Shown here piece by piece: positions 1 through 8,999 of a stretch of 64,000 nucleotides of DNA. Numbering within the stretch: the stretch's first letter is position 1; every line of letters begins with the position of its first letter. The DNA is from Nitrincola lacisaponensis (GTDB lineage Bacteria > Pseudomonadota > Gammaproteobacteria > Pseudomonadales > Balneatricaceae): the NCBI RefSeq assembly GCF_000691225.1, contig NZ_JMSZ01000032.1:62001-126000 (forward strand). Direction: 5' to 3'. The notes beneath the pieces are model-generated. The model saw only the letters and a program-made list of their open reading frames with translations. It was not told the DNA's origin and did not search any database. The translations under genes and the position numbers were made by a program.

Positions 1-1
1 T

Positions 2-289
2 ACACTGCTGCCGCTGAAAACGCTGATACTGGAACAGCCCGGCTTGTTGTCCCGCTTGCTGGGCACCGGTCCTTGTCGTATTAACAGTCTGCATAATCAG
101 GCTATCGACCGGGTCGGGATGGGGCTGCAGGTGGTTGCGCGGGATCTGGATGGCATTGTGCAGGCCATCGAAGATCCACATCAACGCTACCTGTTAGGCG
201 TACAGTGGCATCCGGAGTTTTTGATCTTTATGTCGCGGCAGCGACGCCTGTTTCAGGACCTGCTTCAGGCATGTCGCGAGGCTCAGTAA
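2..289 (+). CDS. PuuD-like class I glutamine amidotransferase, C-terminal part
   Basis: The gene enters from the left edge, so only the last 95 residues are visible. They contain a stretch reading [13 protein letters not shown] followed by GVQWHPEF, the C-terminal signature of the peptidase C26 / gamma-glutamyl-gamma-aminobutyrate hydrolase family. The His and Glu of WHPE complete the Cys-His-Glu triad; the nucleophile Cys would lie outside the window. Family members hydrolyse gamma-glutamyl-GABA in putrescine breakdown, in the cytoplasm. The stop codon overlaps the 3' end of the convergent argP-like gene by a few bases. The family is clear; the exact substrate is inferred. Confidence 0.8.
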   Translation, partial: TLLPLKTLILEQPGLLSRLLGTGPCRINSLHNQAIDRVGMGLQVVARDLDGIVQAIEDPHQRYLLGVQWHPEFLIFMSRQRRLFQDLLQACREAQ

Positions 290-1149
290 AGCGCCTGACG
301 TGCCGCTGTGACCACGGAGTGACGCAGGGTTTCCATCACCGGGCTTTCCATTTGCCAGTAGTGCCAGTAGAGCGGCACATCCAGACTGTAGCCCGGTACC
401 AGGTCAACCAGTAGACCTTGCTCCAGTTCCGGTCGAACCTGCAGCTCTGGCATCATGCCATAGCCCAGCCCCGCACAGGCGGCCCGAATAAATCCTTCCG
501 ATGAGGGTAAATGATGGGTATAGAGGGGTTCGATACCGGCAACATCTGCCAGAAACTGATGCTGTAAGCGGTCATCGCGACTATATACCAGACAGGGGGC
601 CTGTTGCAGATGAGCGGACTCACCGGCAGACAGCTGGTAGCGCTGTATAAATTCCGGACTGGCCAGTGCCCGGTAGCGCATCACACCCAGCGGAATCACT
701 GCACCACCGTTGACCGGATCAGCACTGGCGCACAGGCAGGCCATGACTTCCCCTTGCTTCATGCGCCGGAGTCCGACCGCCTGATCCTCTACCGATACTT
801 CAAAGCGCAGCAGCGGGTAGGTATTCAGTACCAGTGCTGCGGGTAACCAGGTATCCAGTGAGTCGGCATTAACTGTAATACGGATAATCAGGTCGTCCGG
901 GTTGGCAGACAGTTCCAGCCCGGCTTCCAGTTGCCGCACCTGTTGCAAATGGTTATGCAGGCGTTGTCCCAGAGCGGTTGCGCGTGGTGGCAGGCTGCGA
1001 ATCAGAACCGGCTGGCCAAGTTGCTGCTCCAGTTGTTTGATGCGCTGACTGACGGCGGATTGCGTCAGATTGAGTGCCTGGGCTGCTTTTTCAAATCCCC
1101 CCTGTTCAAGTACTGCCGCCATGGCTTGCAGAAGTCGGTAGTCGATCAT
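283..1149 (-). CDS. argP: LysR-family regulator, ArgP (IciA) type
   Basis: The protein has 288 residues, the usual LysR length. A winged helix-turn-helix occupies about residues 1-60 ([20 protein letters not shown]), followed by a periplasmic-binding-protein-like effector domain. The opening [20 protein letters not shown] and the [13 protein letters not shown] stretch match ArgP, the lysine/arginine-responsive activator. In Escherichia coli ArgP activates the exporter gene argO. Here a LysE/ArgO-family exporter is transcribed divergently from 103 bases away, the classical arrangement, so ArgP control of that gene is likely. The start at 1149 has an AAAGGA-like site upstream at a rather long spacing. 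The neighbourhood supports the name. Confidence 0.85.
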   Translation of the reverse strand: MIDYRLLQAMAAVLEQGGFEKAAQALNLTQSAVSQRIKQLEQQLGQPVLIRSLPPRATALGQRLHNHLQQVRQLEAGLELSANPDDLIIRITVNADSLDTWLPAALVLNTYPLLRFEVSVEDQAVGLRRMKQGEVMACLCASADPVNGGAVIPLGVMRYRALASPEFIQRYQLSAGESAHLQQAPCLVYSRDDRLQHQFLADVAGIEPLYTHHLPSSEGFIRAACAGLGYGMMPELQVRPELEQGLLVDLVPGYSLDVPLYWHYWQMESPVMETLRHSVVTAARQALY

Positions 1150-1252
1150 AAGTAAATTTAATAATCCTTTAAAATAATTCGTTTGATTAATGATACGCCG
1201 CTTCGTTAGGCTTGCCCAGTCTTATTAAAACATTCAGTTGGAGCTAAAGTGT
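1150..1252. promoter_or_regulatory. Divergent argP/argO-type control region
   Basis: This AT-rich 103-base gap separates the divergent LysR regulator and the exporter. It contains several TTAAT/ATTAA half-sites of the kind that can form LysR T-N11-A dyads (around 1157-1195). No promoter was resolved with certainty. Binding by the ArgP-like protein is inferred from the gene arrangement. Confidence 0.35.
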
Positions 1253-1852
1253 ATGATGGCCTGGGCCACCGGATTTATTGTCGCGTTGGGACTCATCGTT
1301 GCCATTGGTGCCCAGAATGCCTGGGTGCTGAGTCAATCCATGCGTGGGCAACATCGTGCCGTGATCGCATCGGTCTGTATTCTGTGCGATTCGGTGTTGA
1401 TCATTCTGGGCGTTTACAGTGTGCACCATTTACGCGAGTGGATGCCGCCGCTGGTGCCGGTATTGACCTGGGCGGGTGTAGTCCTGCTGCTGTGGCTTGC
1501 CTTCCGTGCGGCACAGCGTGCGCTGAAGGGCAGTAGCGGGTTGCAAGGTAATCAGTCGGTACAGCGACAAAGTGCCTGGCAGATCGGATTGACCGCTCTG
1601 GCAATTACCTTGCTGAATCCGCATGTGTATCTCGACACCGTGGTGCTGATCGGCAGTGTTGGTTCGGCACAACAGCATAAACTGGCATTTGTGATCGGTG
1701 CCTGCATGGCATCACTGGTGTGGTTCTCCCTGTTGACCGGATTGGCTCCACGGCTGGCAGCCTATTTACGTTCACCGAAACATTGGCGAATATTTGATTC
1801 AGGAATGGCGGCACTTTTATGTCTGGTGGCGATCTCACTCATACCGGGATAA
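1253..1852 (+). CDS. argO: LysE/ArgO-family amino acid exporter
   Basis: A 199-residue, very hydrophobic inner-membrane protein with about six predicted helices. The N-terminal GFIVALGLIVAIGAQNAWVL is the LysE/ArgO signature (family: basic amino acid efflux), as is LTALAITLLNPHVYLDTVV. ATG at 1253 is preferred over the in-frame TTG at 1238 because GGAG at 1240-1243 sits about nine bases before it. A second ATG follows directly at 1256. The gene is divergent from the ArgP-like regulator, so arginine or lysine export under ArgP control is the likely role. The substrate itself is not readable from sequence. Confidence 0.85.
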   Translation: MMAWATGFIVALGLIVAIGAQNAWVLSQSMRGQHRAVIASVCILCDSVLIILGVYSVHHLREWMPPLVPVLTWAGVVLLLWLAFRAAQRALKGSSGLQGNQSVQRQSAWQIGLTALAITLLNPHVYLDTVVLIGSVGSAQQHKLAFVIGACMASLVWFSLLTGLAPRLAAYLRSPKHWRIFDSGMAALLCLVAISLIPG

Positions 1853-1874
1853 TCGATGGATAACTGGAAAACAG

Positions 1875-2387
1875 ATGCTGAAGTCTTATAAAGCCTTGCC
1901 ACGAGCATTACGCTGGGGGCTGGAAATACTGCTGGTTGTGCTGCTGTTTATCGTCATTCGCAGCTGGCAGTCGCCTGGTGTTGCCAGCGGTCCGGCACCT
2001 GATTTTCAAGGTGTGACGCTGCAGGGTGACCAGGTGTCTCTGGAGGGGTATCGCGGCGAGCCGCTGTTGCTGGTGGTCTGGGCCGAGTGGTGTCGGATCT
2101 GCCGTATTGAATTGCCGATGATTGAGCCTCTGGCTGAGCGACATCAGGTGCTGACACTGGCAATACAGTCCGGCAATGATCAGGACGTTCGGGAGTTTCT
2201 GGCGGCCCAGGGATTACAGTTGCCTGTTCTGAATGATGCACAGGGCGAGCTAGCTGCGGAACTGGGCGTTCGCGGTGTGCCGGTGATGTATATCATTGAT
2301 GCTGACGGCATGATTCGCTTCACAGAAGTGGGTCTGACCAGCCGCTGGGGACTGAAGGCCCGTCTCTGGTGGGCGGGTCGATCCTAA
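1875..2387 (+). CDS. TlpA/ScsD-like membrane-anchored thioredoxin-fold protein
   Basis: A 170-residue protein with one N-terminal membrane anchor (about residues 14-32, rich in Leu/Val) and a periplasmic thioredoxin fold. The redox motif is WCRIC within VVWAEWCRICRIELPM, and the cis-proline loop reads GVRGVPVMYIID. This resembles ScsD / protein-disulfide oxidoreductases used for copper tolerance or periplasmic thiol redox. ATG at 1875 was chosen because the longer frame from 1794 overlaps the upstream exporter gene and the membrane helix begins properly after 1875. The partner is unknown, and no scsB or scsC lies nearby. Confidence 0.75.
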   Translation: MLKSYKALPRALRWGLEILLVVLLFIVIRSWQSPGVASGPAPDFQGVTLQGDQVSLEGYRGEPLLLVVWAEWCRICRIELPMIEPLAERHQVLTLAIQSGNDQDVREFLAAQGLQLPVLNDAQGELAAELGVRGVPVMYIIDADGMIRFTEVGLTSRWGLKARLWWAGRS

Positions 2388-2442
2388 CCGCCGGAGAGTC
2401 ATGCTATGATGCCGTCTTTTCGGCGACAGTGGCGGGTAAGTG

Positions 2443-3666
2443 ATGCGTTATGTGGATACAGTGATCATAGGGGCGGGAGCTGCGGGTCTGATGTGCGCAG
2501 CCACTGCCGGACAACGGGGCCGTCAGGTACTGGTTGTGGATCACGCCAACAAGGTGGGTAAAAAAATCCTGATGTCTGGTGGTGGCCGGTGTAACTTCAC
2601 CAACCTTCAGGTGACTCCTGCTCAATACTTATCCGCTAATCCGCACTTCTGTATTTCTGCACTGAAGCGCTATACCCAACAGGACTTCATTGAGCTGGTT
2701 CAGCGCTATCAGTTGGCTTACCACGAAAAAACACTGGGGCAATTATTCTGTGATAATCGAGCCAAGGACGTGCTGGAAATCCTGCTGGCTGAGTGTGAAC
2801 TTGGACAGGTAGAGATTCAGACCCGCTGTGCCGTAAGTCGAATTCGGCGTGTAACTGATACTGATAGTCCGCCTGAGCTGCCTGAAACCGCCAGATTTGA
2901 GCTGCTGACCAGTCTTGGGCCGGTGTATTGCGAGTCATTGGTGATTGCCACGGGGGGGCCTTCAATTCCGACCCTGGGTGCCACAGGGTATGGCTATGAA
3001 GTGGCATGTCAGTTTGGCCTCAAGGTGACTGAATTACAGGCCGCCCTGGTGCCTTTCACACTGAAAGGTTCCTGGCTGACCCTGGCTCAATCGCTGGCGG
3101 GTGTTTCCATGCCTGTCACTATCGAATGTCGTCAGCAGCTGTTCCGTGAAGCGCTGCTGTTTACGCACAAGGGTCTGAGTGGGCCTGCTGCGCTGCAAAT
3201 CAGCAATTACTGGTATCCGGGCGATGCATTGTGCATTAACTTTCTGCCAGATACGGATCTGGAAACCGAGTTACGCACCTGGCAACAGGGCGGCGTGAAA
3301 GCGGAATTAAAAACGCTGCTGAGTCGCCTGCTGCCAAAACGCTTTGTGACGGCCTGGTTAGCATTGCCGGAACTACAGCAGCTTGAAGGACGGCCAGTGG
3401 CTGAACTGAGTCGTGCAGATATTAACAGTCTGGTACAGATGTTCCAGAACTGGTCCTGTGTCCCGGCGGGGACTGAAGGCTATAAGACCGCTGAAGTCAC
3501 ACGTGGTGGAGTCTGTACTGATCAGTTGTCTTCCAAAACCTTTGAAGTCAAAACACAGCCAGGACTGTTCTTCATCGGCGAAGTCCTTGATGTAACAGGC
3601 TGGCTGGGAGGATTCAATTTTCAGTGGGCCTGGAGCAGCGGATGGTGTGCTGGCCAGTATGTTTGA
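2443..3666 (+). CDS. HI0933/YhiN-family FAD-dependent oxidoreductase
   Basis: A 407-residue flavoprotein. The Rossmann dinucleotide motif GAGAAG is at residues 10-15, followed by the family hallmark KILMSGGGRCNFTN, and near the C-terminus by GGVCTDQLSSKTFEV and GFNFQWAWSSG. These are typical of the HI0933-like (YhiN) aminoacetone oxidase-type family, whose physiological reaction is not established. A GTG at 2440 lies one codon before the ATG used here; both sit behind GGCGGG. Gene length matches the family. It has no obvious operon partner. Confidence 0.85.
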   Translation: MRYVDTVIIGAGAAGLMCAATAGQRGRQVLVVDHANKVGKKILMSGGGRCNFTNLQVTPAQYLSANPHFCISALKRYTQQDFIELVQRYQLAYHEKTLGQLFCDNRAKDVLEILLAECELGQVEIQTRCAVSRIRRVTDTDSPPELPETARFELLTSLGPVYCESLVIATGGPSIPTLGATGYGYEVACQFGLKVTELQAALVPFTLKGSWLTLAQSLAGVSMPVTIECRQQLFREALLFTHKGLSGPAALQISNYWYPGDALCINFLPDTDLETELRTWQQGGVKAELKTLLSRLLPKRFVTAWLALPELQQLEGRPVAELSRADINSLVQMFQNWSCVPAGTEGYKTAEVTRGGVCTDQLSSKTFEVKTQPGLFFIGEVLDVTGWLGGFNFQWAWSSGWCAGQYV

Positions 3667-3694
3667 AACTCAGTACGGCCGCATGCCGGGATGC

Positions 3695-3726
3695 TTTAAG
3701 TCAATTTCGCTCTGACGTATTATACT
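3695..3726 (+). promoter_or_regulatory. Possible promoter of the branched-chain transporter operon
   Basis: TATACT at 3721-3726 (or TATTAT at 3719) resembles a -10 box about 30 bases before the first ATPase gene. The matching -35 (TTTAAG at 3695-3700) is weak, so the call is tentative. Confidence 0.35.
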
Positions 3727-3756
3727 CGGGATTAATGACAACTTGCCGGAGTATAA

Positions 3757-4524
3757 ATGGGATCTATTATCGAGGTGCGTCAGGTCAATAAGGCCTTTGG
3801 TGCTCTGCAGGTGATCAACAACTGCTCGATTGAAGTGGCCAAGGGTTCCATTACCGGACTGATCGGTCCCAATGGGGCAGGTAAGTCGACCCTGTTTAAT
3901 CTGATTGCAGGTACTTTCGCGCCTGATACGGGCCAGATCATTTTTGATGGTGAAGATATCACCGCTATTCCCTCTGACCAGCTATTCCATCGTGGTCTGT
4001 TACGTACCTTCCAGATCGCTCAGGAATTTTCCCATATGACGGCGCTGGAAAACCTGATGATGGTACCTCCTCAGGCAGGTGAAAGTCTGCTGAATACCTG
4101 GCTGCGCCCGGCTCGTGTGCAGCAGGAGGAGGCTCAGGTACGTCAGAAAGCGATGGATGTGATTGAGTTTATCGGCCTGAAACATGTGCGCAATGAGTTG
4201 GCAGGCAACCTGTCGGGTGGACAGAAAAAACTGCTCGAATTAGGGCGTACCATGATGGTGGATGCCCGGGTCGTGCTGTTAGATGAAATTGCCGCCGGGG
4301 TTAACCGGACGTTGTTGCAGGACCTGATTCGCAATATCCAGCGTTTGAACCAGGAGCTGGGCTACACCTTTTTAGTGATCGAGCATGATATGGATATGAT
4401 TGCCCAGCTCTGTGATCCGGTGATTGTCCTGGCACAAGGCAGTGTCATGGTGCAGGGCACGATTGAAGAGATTCAGCAGAATGAGGCGGTCATTGAAGCC
4501 TATTTTGGTAATGACGCACACTGA
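3757..4524 (+). CDS. livG: Branched-chain amino acid ABC transporter ATPase, LivG type
   Basis: A 255-residue cytoplasmic ATPase. Walker A is GPNGAGKS near residue 37, the signature is LSGGQKKLLELGR, and the Walker B region reads VVLLDEIAAGVN. LivG proteins normally have Pro after the catalytic Glu (DEPAAGLN); here it is Ile. The H-loop His (IEHDMDMI) is present. It is the first gene of an operon with a second ATPase and two permeases, and would energise uptake of a branched-chain or related amino acid across the inner membrane. GGAG sits eight bases before the ATG. The ligand cannot be read from the ATPase. Confidence 0.88.
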   Translation: MGSIIEVRQVNKAFGALQVINNCSIEVAKGSITGLIGPNGAGKSTLFNLIAGTFAPDTGQIIFDGEDITAIPSDQLFHRGLLRTFQIAQEFSHMTALENLMMVPPQAGESLLNTWLRPARVQQEEAQVRQKAMDVIEFIGLKHVRNELAGNLSGGQKKLLELGRTMMVDARVVLLDEIAAGVNRTLLQDLIRNIQRLNQELGYTFLVIEHDMDMIAQLCDPVIVLAQGSVMVQGTIEEIQQNEAVIEAYFGNDAH

Positions 4525-4541
4525 GCAGGCAGACTGAACAC

Positions 4542-5246
4542 ATGGCATTATTTGAAGCAACGAATGTGCATGGCGGCTATGGCGGGATGAATATCCTCAA
4601 TGGTGTGAACATGTCACTGGAAGCAGATGAAATTGGTGTGATTGTCGGCCCGAACGGGGCAGGTAAATCGACCATGCTCAAAGCAATTTTTGGCCTGTTA
4701 CGGGTCAGTGAAGGAGAGATTTGTCTGCGTGGTGAGTCAATTACCAACGCCGATCCTGTCGAGCTGGTCAAACGCAAGATGGCCTTTGTGCCTCAGGAAA
4801 AAAACATTTTTCCTTCGCTGTCAGTCGAGGAAAATCTGGAGATGGGGGCCTTTATCCGGCGGGATAATTTTGTCCACATGCTGGAGCAGGTTTACAGCTT
4901 TTTCCCGCCCCTGGCGGACAAGCGCCGTCAACCTGCCGGAGAGTTATCCGGTGGTCAGCGCCAGATGGTTGCGATGGGGCGTGCGCTGATGACAGAGCCG
5001 AGCCTGATTTTGCTGGATGAGCCGACCGCCGGTCTGTCTCCCTTGTACATGGCGGAAATCTTTGAACGCATCATCTCTATCAATAAAGCCGGCGTGGGTG
5101 TGCTGATGGTTGAGCAGCATGCCAAGCAGGCATTAAAAATAGCGCACAAGGGATTTGTTCTGGTCGCCGGACAAAATCGCTTCACCGATACGGGTGAAAA
5201 TCTGATCAATAACCCTGAAGTGGCTAAAGCCTTCCTGGGCGGCTAG
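4542..5246 (+). CDS. livF: Branched-chain amino acid ABC transporter ATPase, LivF type
   Basis: A 234-residue ATPase, the usual LivF length. Walker A is GPNGAGKS near residue 38, the signature LSGGQRQMVAMGRAL, Walker B LILLDEPTAGLSP, and the H-loop is VEQHAKQAL. The FVPQEKNIFPSLSV Q-loop segment is typical of LivF. It begins 17 bases after the LivG-type gene, so the two are co-transcribed and likely form the ATPase heterodimer of one transporter. Confidence 0.9.
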   Translation: MALFEATNVHGGYGGMNILNGVNMSLEADEIGVIVGPNGAGKSTMLKAIFGLLRVSEGEICLRGESITNADPVELVKRKMAFVPQEKNIFPSLSVEENLEMGAFIRRDNFVHMLEQVYSFFPPLADKRRQPAGELSGGQRQMVAMGRALMTEPSLILLDEPTAGLSPLYMAEIFERIISINKAGVGVLMVEQHAKQALKIAHKGFVLVAGQNRFTDTGENLINNPEVAKAFLGG

Positions 5247-5260
5247 TTGAGGATACAAAT

Positions 5261-6259
5261 TTGAACGAACTGGTTTTTTTCATTAATAATGTGGTGATCT
5301 CCGGGCTGACCATTGGCTCGATCTACGCGCTTGGGGCGGTGGGTATCACCCTGATTTTCAGTATCCTGCGGTTTGCTCACTTTGCCCATGCCGATCTGAT
5401 GACCCTGGGAGCCTTCTTCGCTTTTTTTCTGACCAGCCTGTTTCCGGCAGCGGGGCCTGCGATTGGCCTGCCTACCGCCTTTGTGATGCTGCCGTTGGCC
5501 ATGGCACTGACCGCCTTGTCAGCCGTGTATATAGACAAGGCGTTCTACAAACCGTTGCGCAGTCATGGTGTCAAACCGATTGTTATCGTGATGGCCTCAC
5601 TGGGTGTTACCCTGATGCTGCAAGGCTTGATCCGCATGTTTATGGGCACCAGCGCACGCAGTATGTACATAGATGACCGTAAAGGGATTCATCGTATAGA
5701 GTTGCCGTTTGAGTTGGCCAATCGACCAGTGGTACTGACCGATCCTCAGATTCTGTTGATCCTGTTGCTGATCGTCATTGTCATTGCACTGCATCTGTTT
5801 TTGACTCGCACCCGGCTGGGCAAGGCCATGCGTGCCATGTCGGACAACCCGGATCTGGCGCGGGTGTCGGGGATTAACACGGATACCGTGGTCAAAGTGA
5901 CCTGGATTATTGCCGGTTCACTGGCGGCGATTGCTGGTACTCTCTTGTCATTGGATGTGTCTCTCAAACCCGATCTCAGCTTCCATCTGTTGCTGCCTAT
6001 CTTTGCGGCGGCAATCGTCGGTGGAGTCGGGCATCCCTATGGTGCCCTGGCAGGCGGTTTTGTCATAGGATTTGCAGAAACCCTGTCAGTGTTCAATTGG
6101 GCGGTAATACTGCGTCCCTGGCGCGATTATCTCTGGTTCGATCTGCCTGCCAACATGGCATTTGTGTCCAGTGAATACAAAATTACCGTACCTTTCTTTA
6201 TCCTGCTGGCCATTCTGGTCTGGCGTCCAACCGGCCTGTTTAAAGGGAAGGTGCTCTGA
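5261..6259 (+). CDS. livH: Branched-chain amino acid ABC permease, LivH type
   Basis: A 332-residue inner-membrane permease with eight or more hydrophobic segments. LTIGSIYALGAVGITLIFSI and the loop MRAMSDNPDLARVSGIN are LivH family features; the latter is the coupling loop that contacts the ATPase. The start is TTG at 5261: GAGGA at 5249-5253 lies eight bases upstream and no closer in-frame ATG fits. It overlaps the next gene by one base, indicating translational coupling. Confidence 0.88.
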   Translation: MNELVFFINNVVISGLTIGSIYALGAVGITLIFSILRFAHFAHADLMTLGAFFAFFLTSLFPAAGPAIGLPTAFVMLPLAMALTALSAVYIDKAFYKPLRSHGVKPIVIVMASLGVTLMLQGLIRMFMGTSARSMYIDDRKGIHRIELPFELANRPVVLTDPQILLILLLIVIVIALHLFLTRTRLGKAMRAMSDNPDLARVSGINTDTVVKVTWIIAGSLAAIAGTLLSLDVSLKPDLSFHLLLPIFAAAIVGGVGHPYGALAGGFVIGFAETLSVFNWAVILRPWRDYLWFDLPANMAFVSSEYKITVPFFILLAILVWRPTGLFKGKVL

Positions 6260-7530
6260 TGCTGATGAAACTGCCAATGAAAGAAACCCTGCTGATGGTG
6301 GCGCTGGCTGTTGCCGTATTGCTGTTGATACAGGTAATGGGAACGGCTTATGGTGTGCGTGTGCTGGTGGAAGCCAGTTGTTACGCCATTATCGCACTCG
6401 GTTTAACGATTCAGTGGGGTTATGCCGGCTTGTTTAATGCCGGTATTATGGGGTTTGTCGCGCTGGGAGGCTTTTCGGCCATGTTGCTGACCTTCCCGGT
6501 CAATCAGAGTTTCTGGGAGTCAGAGCTTTCTGGTGAGCTGGGTATGGCGTTCCTGAAACTCTTCGCGGCCATTGCTCTGGTAGCGGCTGTCTTGCAGCTG
6601 CACCGCCTGTCGGTGCCGCGCAGTATCCGGGTGCCCATTATTTTGATGGTGTTGGCAACACTGTATCTCTGGGTGGTGAACGGTTTTGCACCCGTGTCGC
6701 AAAGTATCGTGTCCCAGTATGGCTTTATCGGTGGCTTTGGTCTGCCTGTCTGGGCTGGCTGGCTGGTTGGAGGTGTGCTGGCAGGCGGTGTTGCCTATTT
6801 TATCGGTCATATCTGTCTGGGACTGCGCAGCGACTATCTGGCGATTGCCACACTTGGGGTGGCTGAAATCATCAAAGCCTTTCTGAAAAACTCTGATTGG
6901 CTGACGCGCGGTACCTTAACCGTGTCACCTTTGCCCTGGCCTGTTCCGGGGGCCGGAGAGGTGGGCTTTGTCATGGCTCGATCCCTGTATCTGTCGGTGA
7001 CAGCGGTACTGATTGCAATCATTTTCTACCTGCTGCACCGCGCCTATAACGGTCCCTGGGGCCGTATGATGCGTGCGATCCGAGACAACGAGCTGTCTTC
7101 TTCTGCCATGGGCAAGGATGTGAATCAGCGTCGCCTGGAAGTGTTCATTCTGGGGTGTGTGCTGATGGGTATTGGCGGGGCTGCACTGGCGACGTTCAAC
7201 GGTATTTTTGATCCGAATGGCTATTTGCCACTGAATCACACCTTCCTGGTCTGGGTGATGGTGATACTGGGTGGCCCGGGAAATAATCTGGGTACCCTGT
7301 TTGGAGCCGTGTTTGTCTATGTGATCTGGGTGATGTCAGAGCCGGTGGCCCTGTTTATTTTGAACAGCATCAGCTATCTGGGAGATCTCTGGTTTGCCTG
7401 GGAGGCACCTTCTGATTTCACCAGTCGAGCACTACAGGCGAGGGTGTTTACGATTGGTCTGATTATTACACTGGTACTGCGTTACGCGCCGAATGGCTTG
7501 TTTCCGGAGAAGGTGCAGCATCACCACTGA
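6259..7530 (+). CDS. livM: Branched-chain amino acid ABC permease, LivM type
   Basis: A 423-residue permease, close to the LivM length. Features include ALGLTIQWGYAGLFNAGIMG near the N-terminus, SDYLAIATLGVAEIIKAFL in the middle, and the coupling-loop stretch MMRAIRDNELSSSAMGKD. It pairs with the LivH-type permease; ATG overlaps the upstream stop by one base. The poly-His-like C-terminal end (VQHHH) is unremarkable. The transporter lacks a co-directional binding protein; one is found convergently downstream. Confidence 0.88.
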   Translation: MLMKLPMKETLLMVALAVAVLLLIQVMGTAYGVRVLVEASCYAIIALGLTIQWGYAGLFNAGIMGFVALGGFSAMLLTFPVNQSFWESELSGELGMAFLKLFAAIALVAAVLQLHRLSVPRSIRVPIILMVLATLYLWVVNGFAPVSQSIVSQYGFIGGFGLPVWAGWLVGGVLAGGVAYFIGHICLGLRSDYLAIATLGVAEIIKAFLKNSDWLTRGTLTVSPLPWPVPGAGEVGFVMARSLYLSVTAVLIAIIFYLLHRAYNGPWGRMMRAIRDNELSSSAMGKDVNQRRLEVFILGCVLMGIGGAALATFNGIFDPNGYLPLNHTFLVWVMVILGGPGNNLGTLFGAVFVYVIWVMSEPVALFILNSISYLGDLWFAWEAPSDFTSRALQARVFTIGLIITLVLRYAPNGLFPEKVQHHH

Positions 7531-7540
7531 AATGTGAAGA

Positions 7541-7571
7541 GGGCCCGCTGATGCATCACATCAGTGGGCCC
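7541..7571. terminator. Bidirectional terminator hairpin
   Basis: A 13-base stem with one mismatch pairs 7541-7553 (GGGCCCGCTGATG) with 7559-7571, leaving a five-base loop. It lies between the convergent permease and binding-protein genes and has no T-run, so it probably terminates in both directions. Confidence 0.7.
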
Positions 7572-7582
7572 GGTAAGACGGA

Positions 7583-8785
7583 TTACTCAATCAGTCCTAC
7601 GGTCTGGAAGCTGCCGTCACGGACCACCATCTCTTCAATTACACCCGGTACGTTACCGCGCTCATCGAAATCCTGGGTTCCGGCCGCTCCTTCGTAGTTA
7701 ATTTCCTTGCCTTCAGCCAGCAGCTGCACGGCCTTTTCCCACTCACCCGGCAGAATCACTTCGCCTGGTGGCAGTGCGACAGCACGCAGGGCTTCATTCA
7801 AGCCAGCACGTTCGGCTGAGCCGTTTTTCTCAATCGCCAAGGCTAACAGGAAGGCTGCGTCATAGGCCTGGCTGGCAAACACGGCATTGGGGTCCATGCC
7901 GATTGCTCTGGCCGCTTCAGCATAGGCTTCCGTACCGGGAATATCCGGTTTGCCTGGACGGGTGGCGATCATGCCTTCCAGAACGTCAGCGCCCACTGCA
8001 TTGACCAGTGCGTCGCCGACCATGCCGTCTGCCCCGATATATTGAGTGAAGTTGCCACTTTCATAGGCCTGACGCAGGATGGTTTGTCCCGATGTATCGG
8101 CATAGGCAAGCACCAGCAGGTTGTCGACGCCGCTGGAAGCCAGGCTGCCCAGCTCTGAACGATAATCTGCTTTACCGTCTTCATGCGCCGCATTGGCTGC
8201 GATGAAGCCGCCCTCGGCCTCATAGGTGGCTGAGAAAGCATTGGCCAGACCCTGGCCATAATCGTTGTTCACATAGGTTACAACCACTTCCTTGATGCCT
8301 TTGGAGAGCAGCAGACGTGCGAGTACTTCACCCTGATAAGAATCGGATGGAGTGGTACGGAATACCAGATCATTGTCGTTGATTTCTGCAATTGCCGGGG
8401 ATGTAGAGGCTGGAGAAACCATCACCACTCCGGCCGGTACCGCAACATTGTTTGCTGCCGCAATAGTTGCACCTGAGCAAAGTGCTCCAACAATCGCCAC
8501 TACATTCTCGGTATTGATCATGCGGTCAGCCGCGTTGATTGCAGCGGAGGCGTCTGTACAGGTGGTATCAGCAGATGAGATGGTCAGTGTCTGTCCACCC
8601 AGAATACCACCCTGTTCATTGATTTGACTGATCGCCAGTTGGGCACCTTGATAAATCGGAGGTGCCAGACTTTCGATAGGCCCTGTAAAACCGCCCAGGA
8701 AACCCAGTTTAACTTCTGCATGTGCAAGACTGGTCATGGCCGTCGCAGCAACAATAGCACTGCACAGTAGTGTTTTTTTAATCAT
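7583..8785 (-). CDS. Branched-chain amino acid ABC transporter substrate-binding protein
   Basis: A 400-residue periplasmic protein with a clear signal peptide cleaved after LAHA (residues 20-23). The mature part starts VKLGFLGGFTGPIESL and contains GATIAAANNVAVPAGVVMVS and a VVVTYVNNDYGQGLA stretch, the LivJ/type I periplasmic binding fold. GGGAG six bases before the ATG supports this start. It lies convergent to the four transporter genes at 3757-7530 and almost certainly supplies their ligand. The opposite strand lets it be expressed separately and at higher level. The ligand class (branched-chain or another amino acid/amide) is open. Confidence 0.85.
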   Translation of the reverse strand: MIKKTLLCSAIVAATAMTSLAHAEVKLGFLGGFTGPIESLAPPIYQGAQLAISQINEQGGILGGQTLTISSADTTCTDASAAINAADRMINTENVVAIVGALCSGATIAAANNVAVPAGVVMVSPASTSPAIAEINDNDLVFRTTPSDSYQGEVLARLLLSKGIKEVVVTYVNNDYGQGLANAFSATYEAEGGFIAANAAHEDGKADYRSELGSLASSGVDNLLVLAYADTSGQTILRQAYESGNFTQYIGADGMVGDALVNAVGADVLEGMIATRPGKPDIPGTEAYAEAARAIGMDPNAVFASQAYDAAFLLALAIEKNGSAERAGLNEALRAVALPPGEVILPGEWEKAVQLLAEGKEINYEGAAGTQDFDERGNVPGVIEEMVVRDGSFQTVGLIE

Positions 8786-8999
8786 TGTAACTCCCGTGTG
8801 TTTTCAAGCAGTGTGAGTAAACCTGTGCCTGAGCCGGTTGAACATTTGCCCAGACAGTGGCAATTACCGCTTTTATGACACTTTCATGGAGCAAAATCAA
8901 TCACTCTTGCAGGGTGGTTGCGAGGTGTAAGGGAGACAAAATAGCACTGGGCGCGTGTCCGGCTTTTGGGTAGGATTGAGCTTTTTTGGCGAACAGAGC

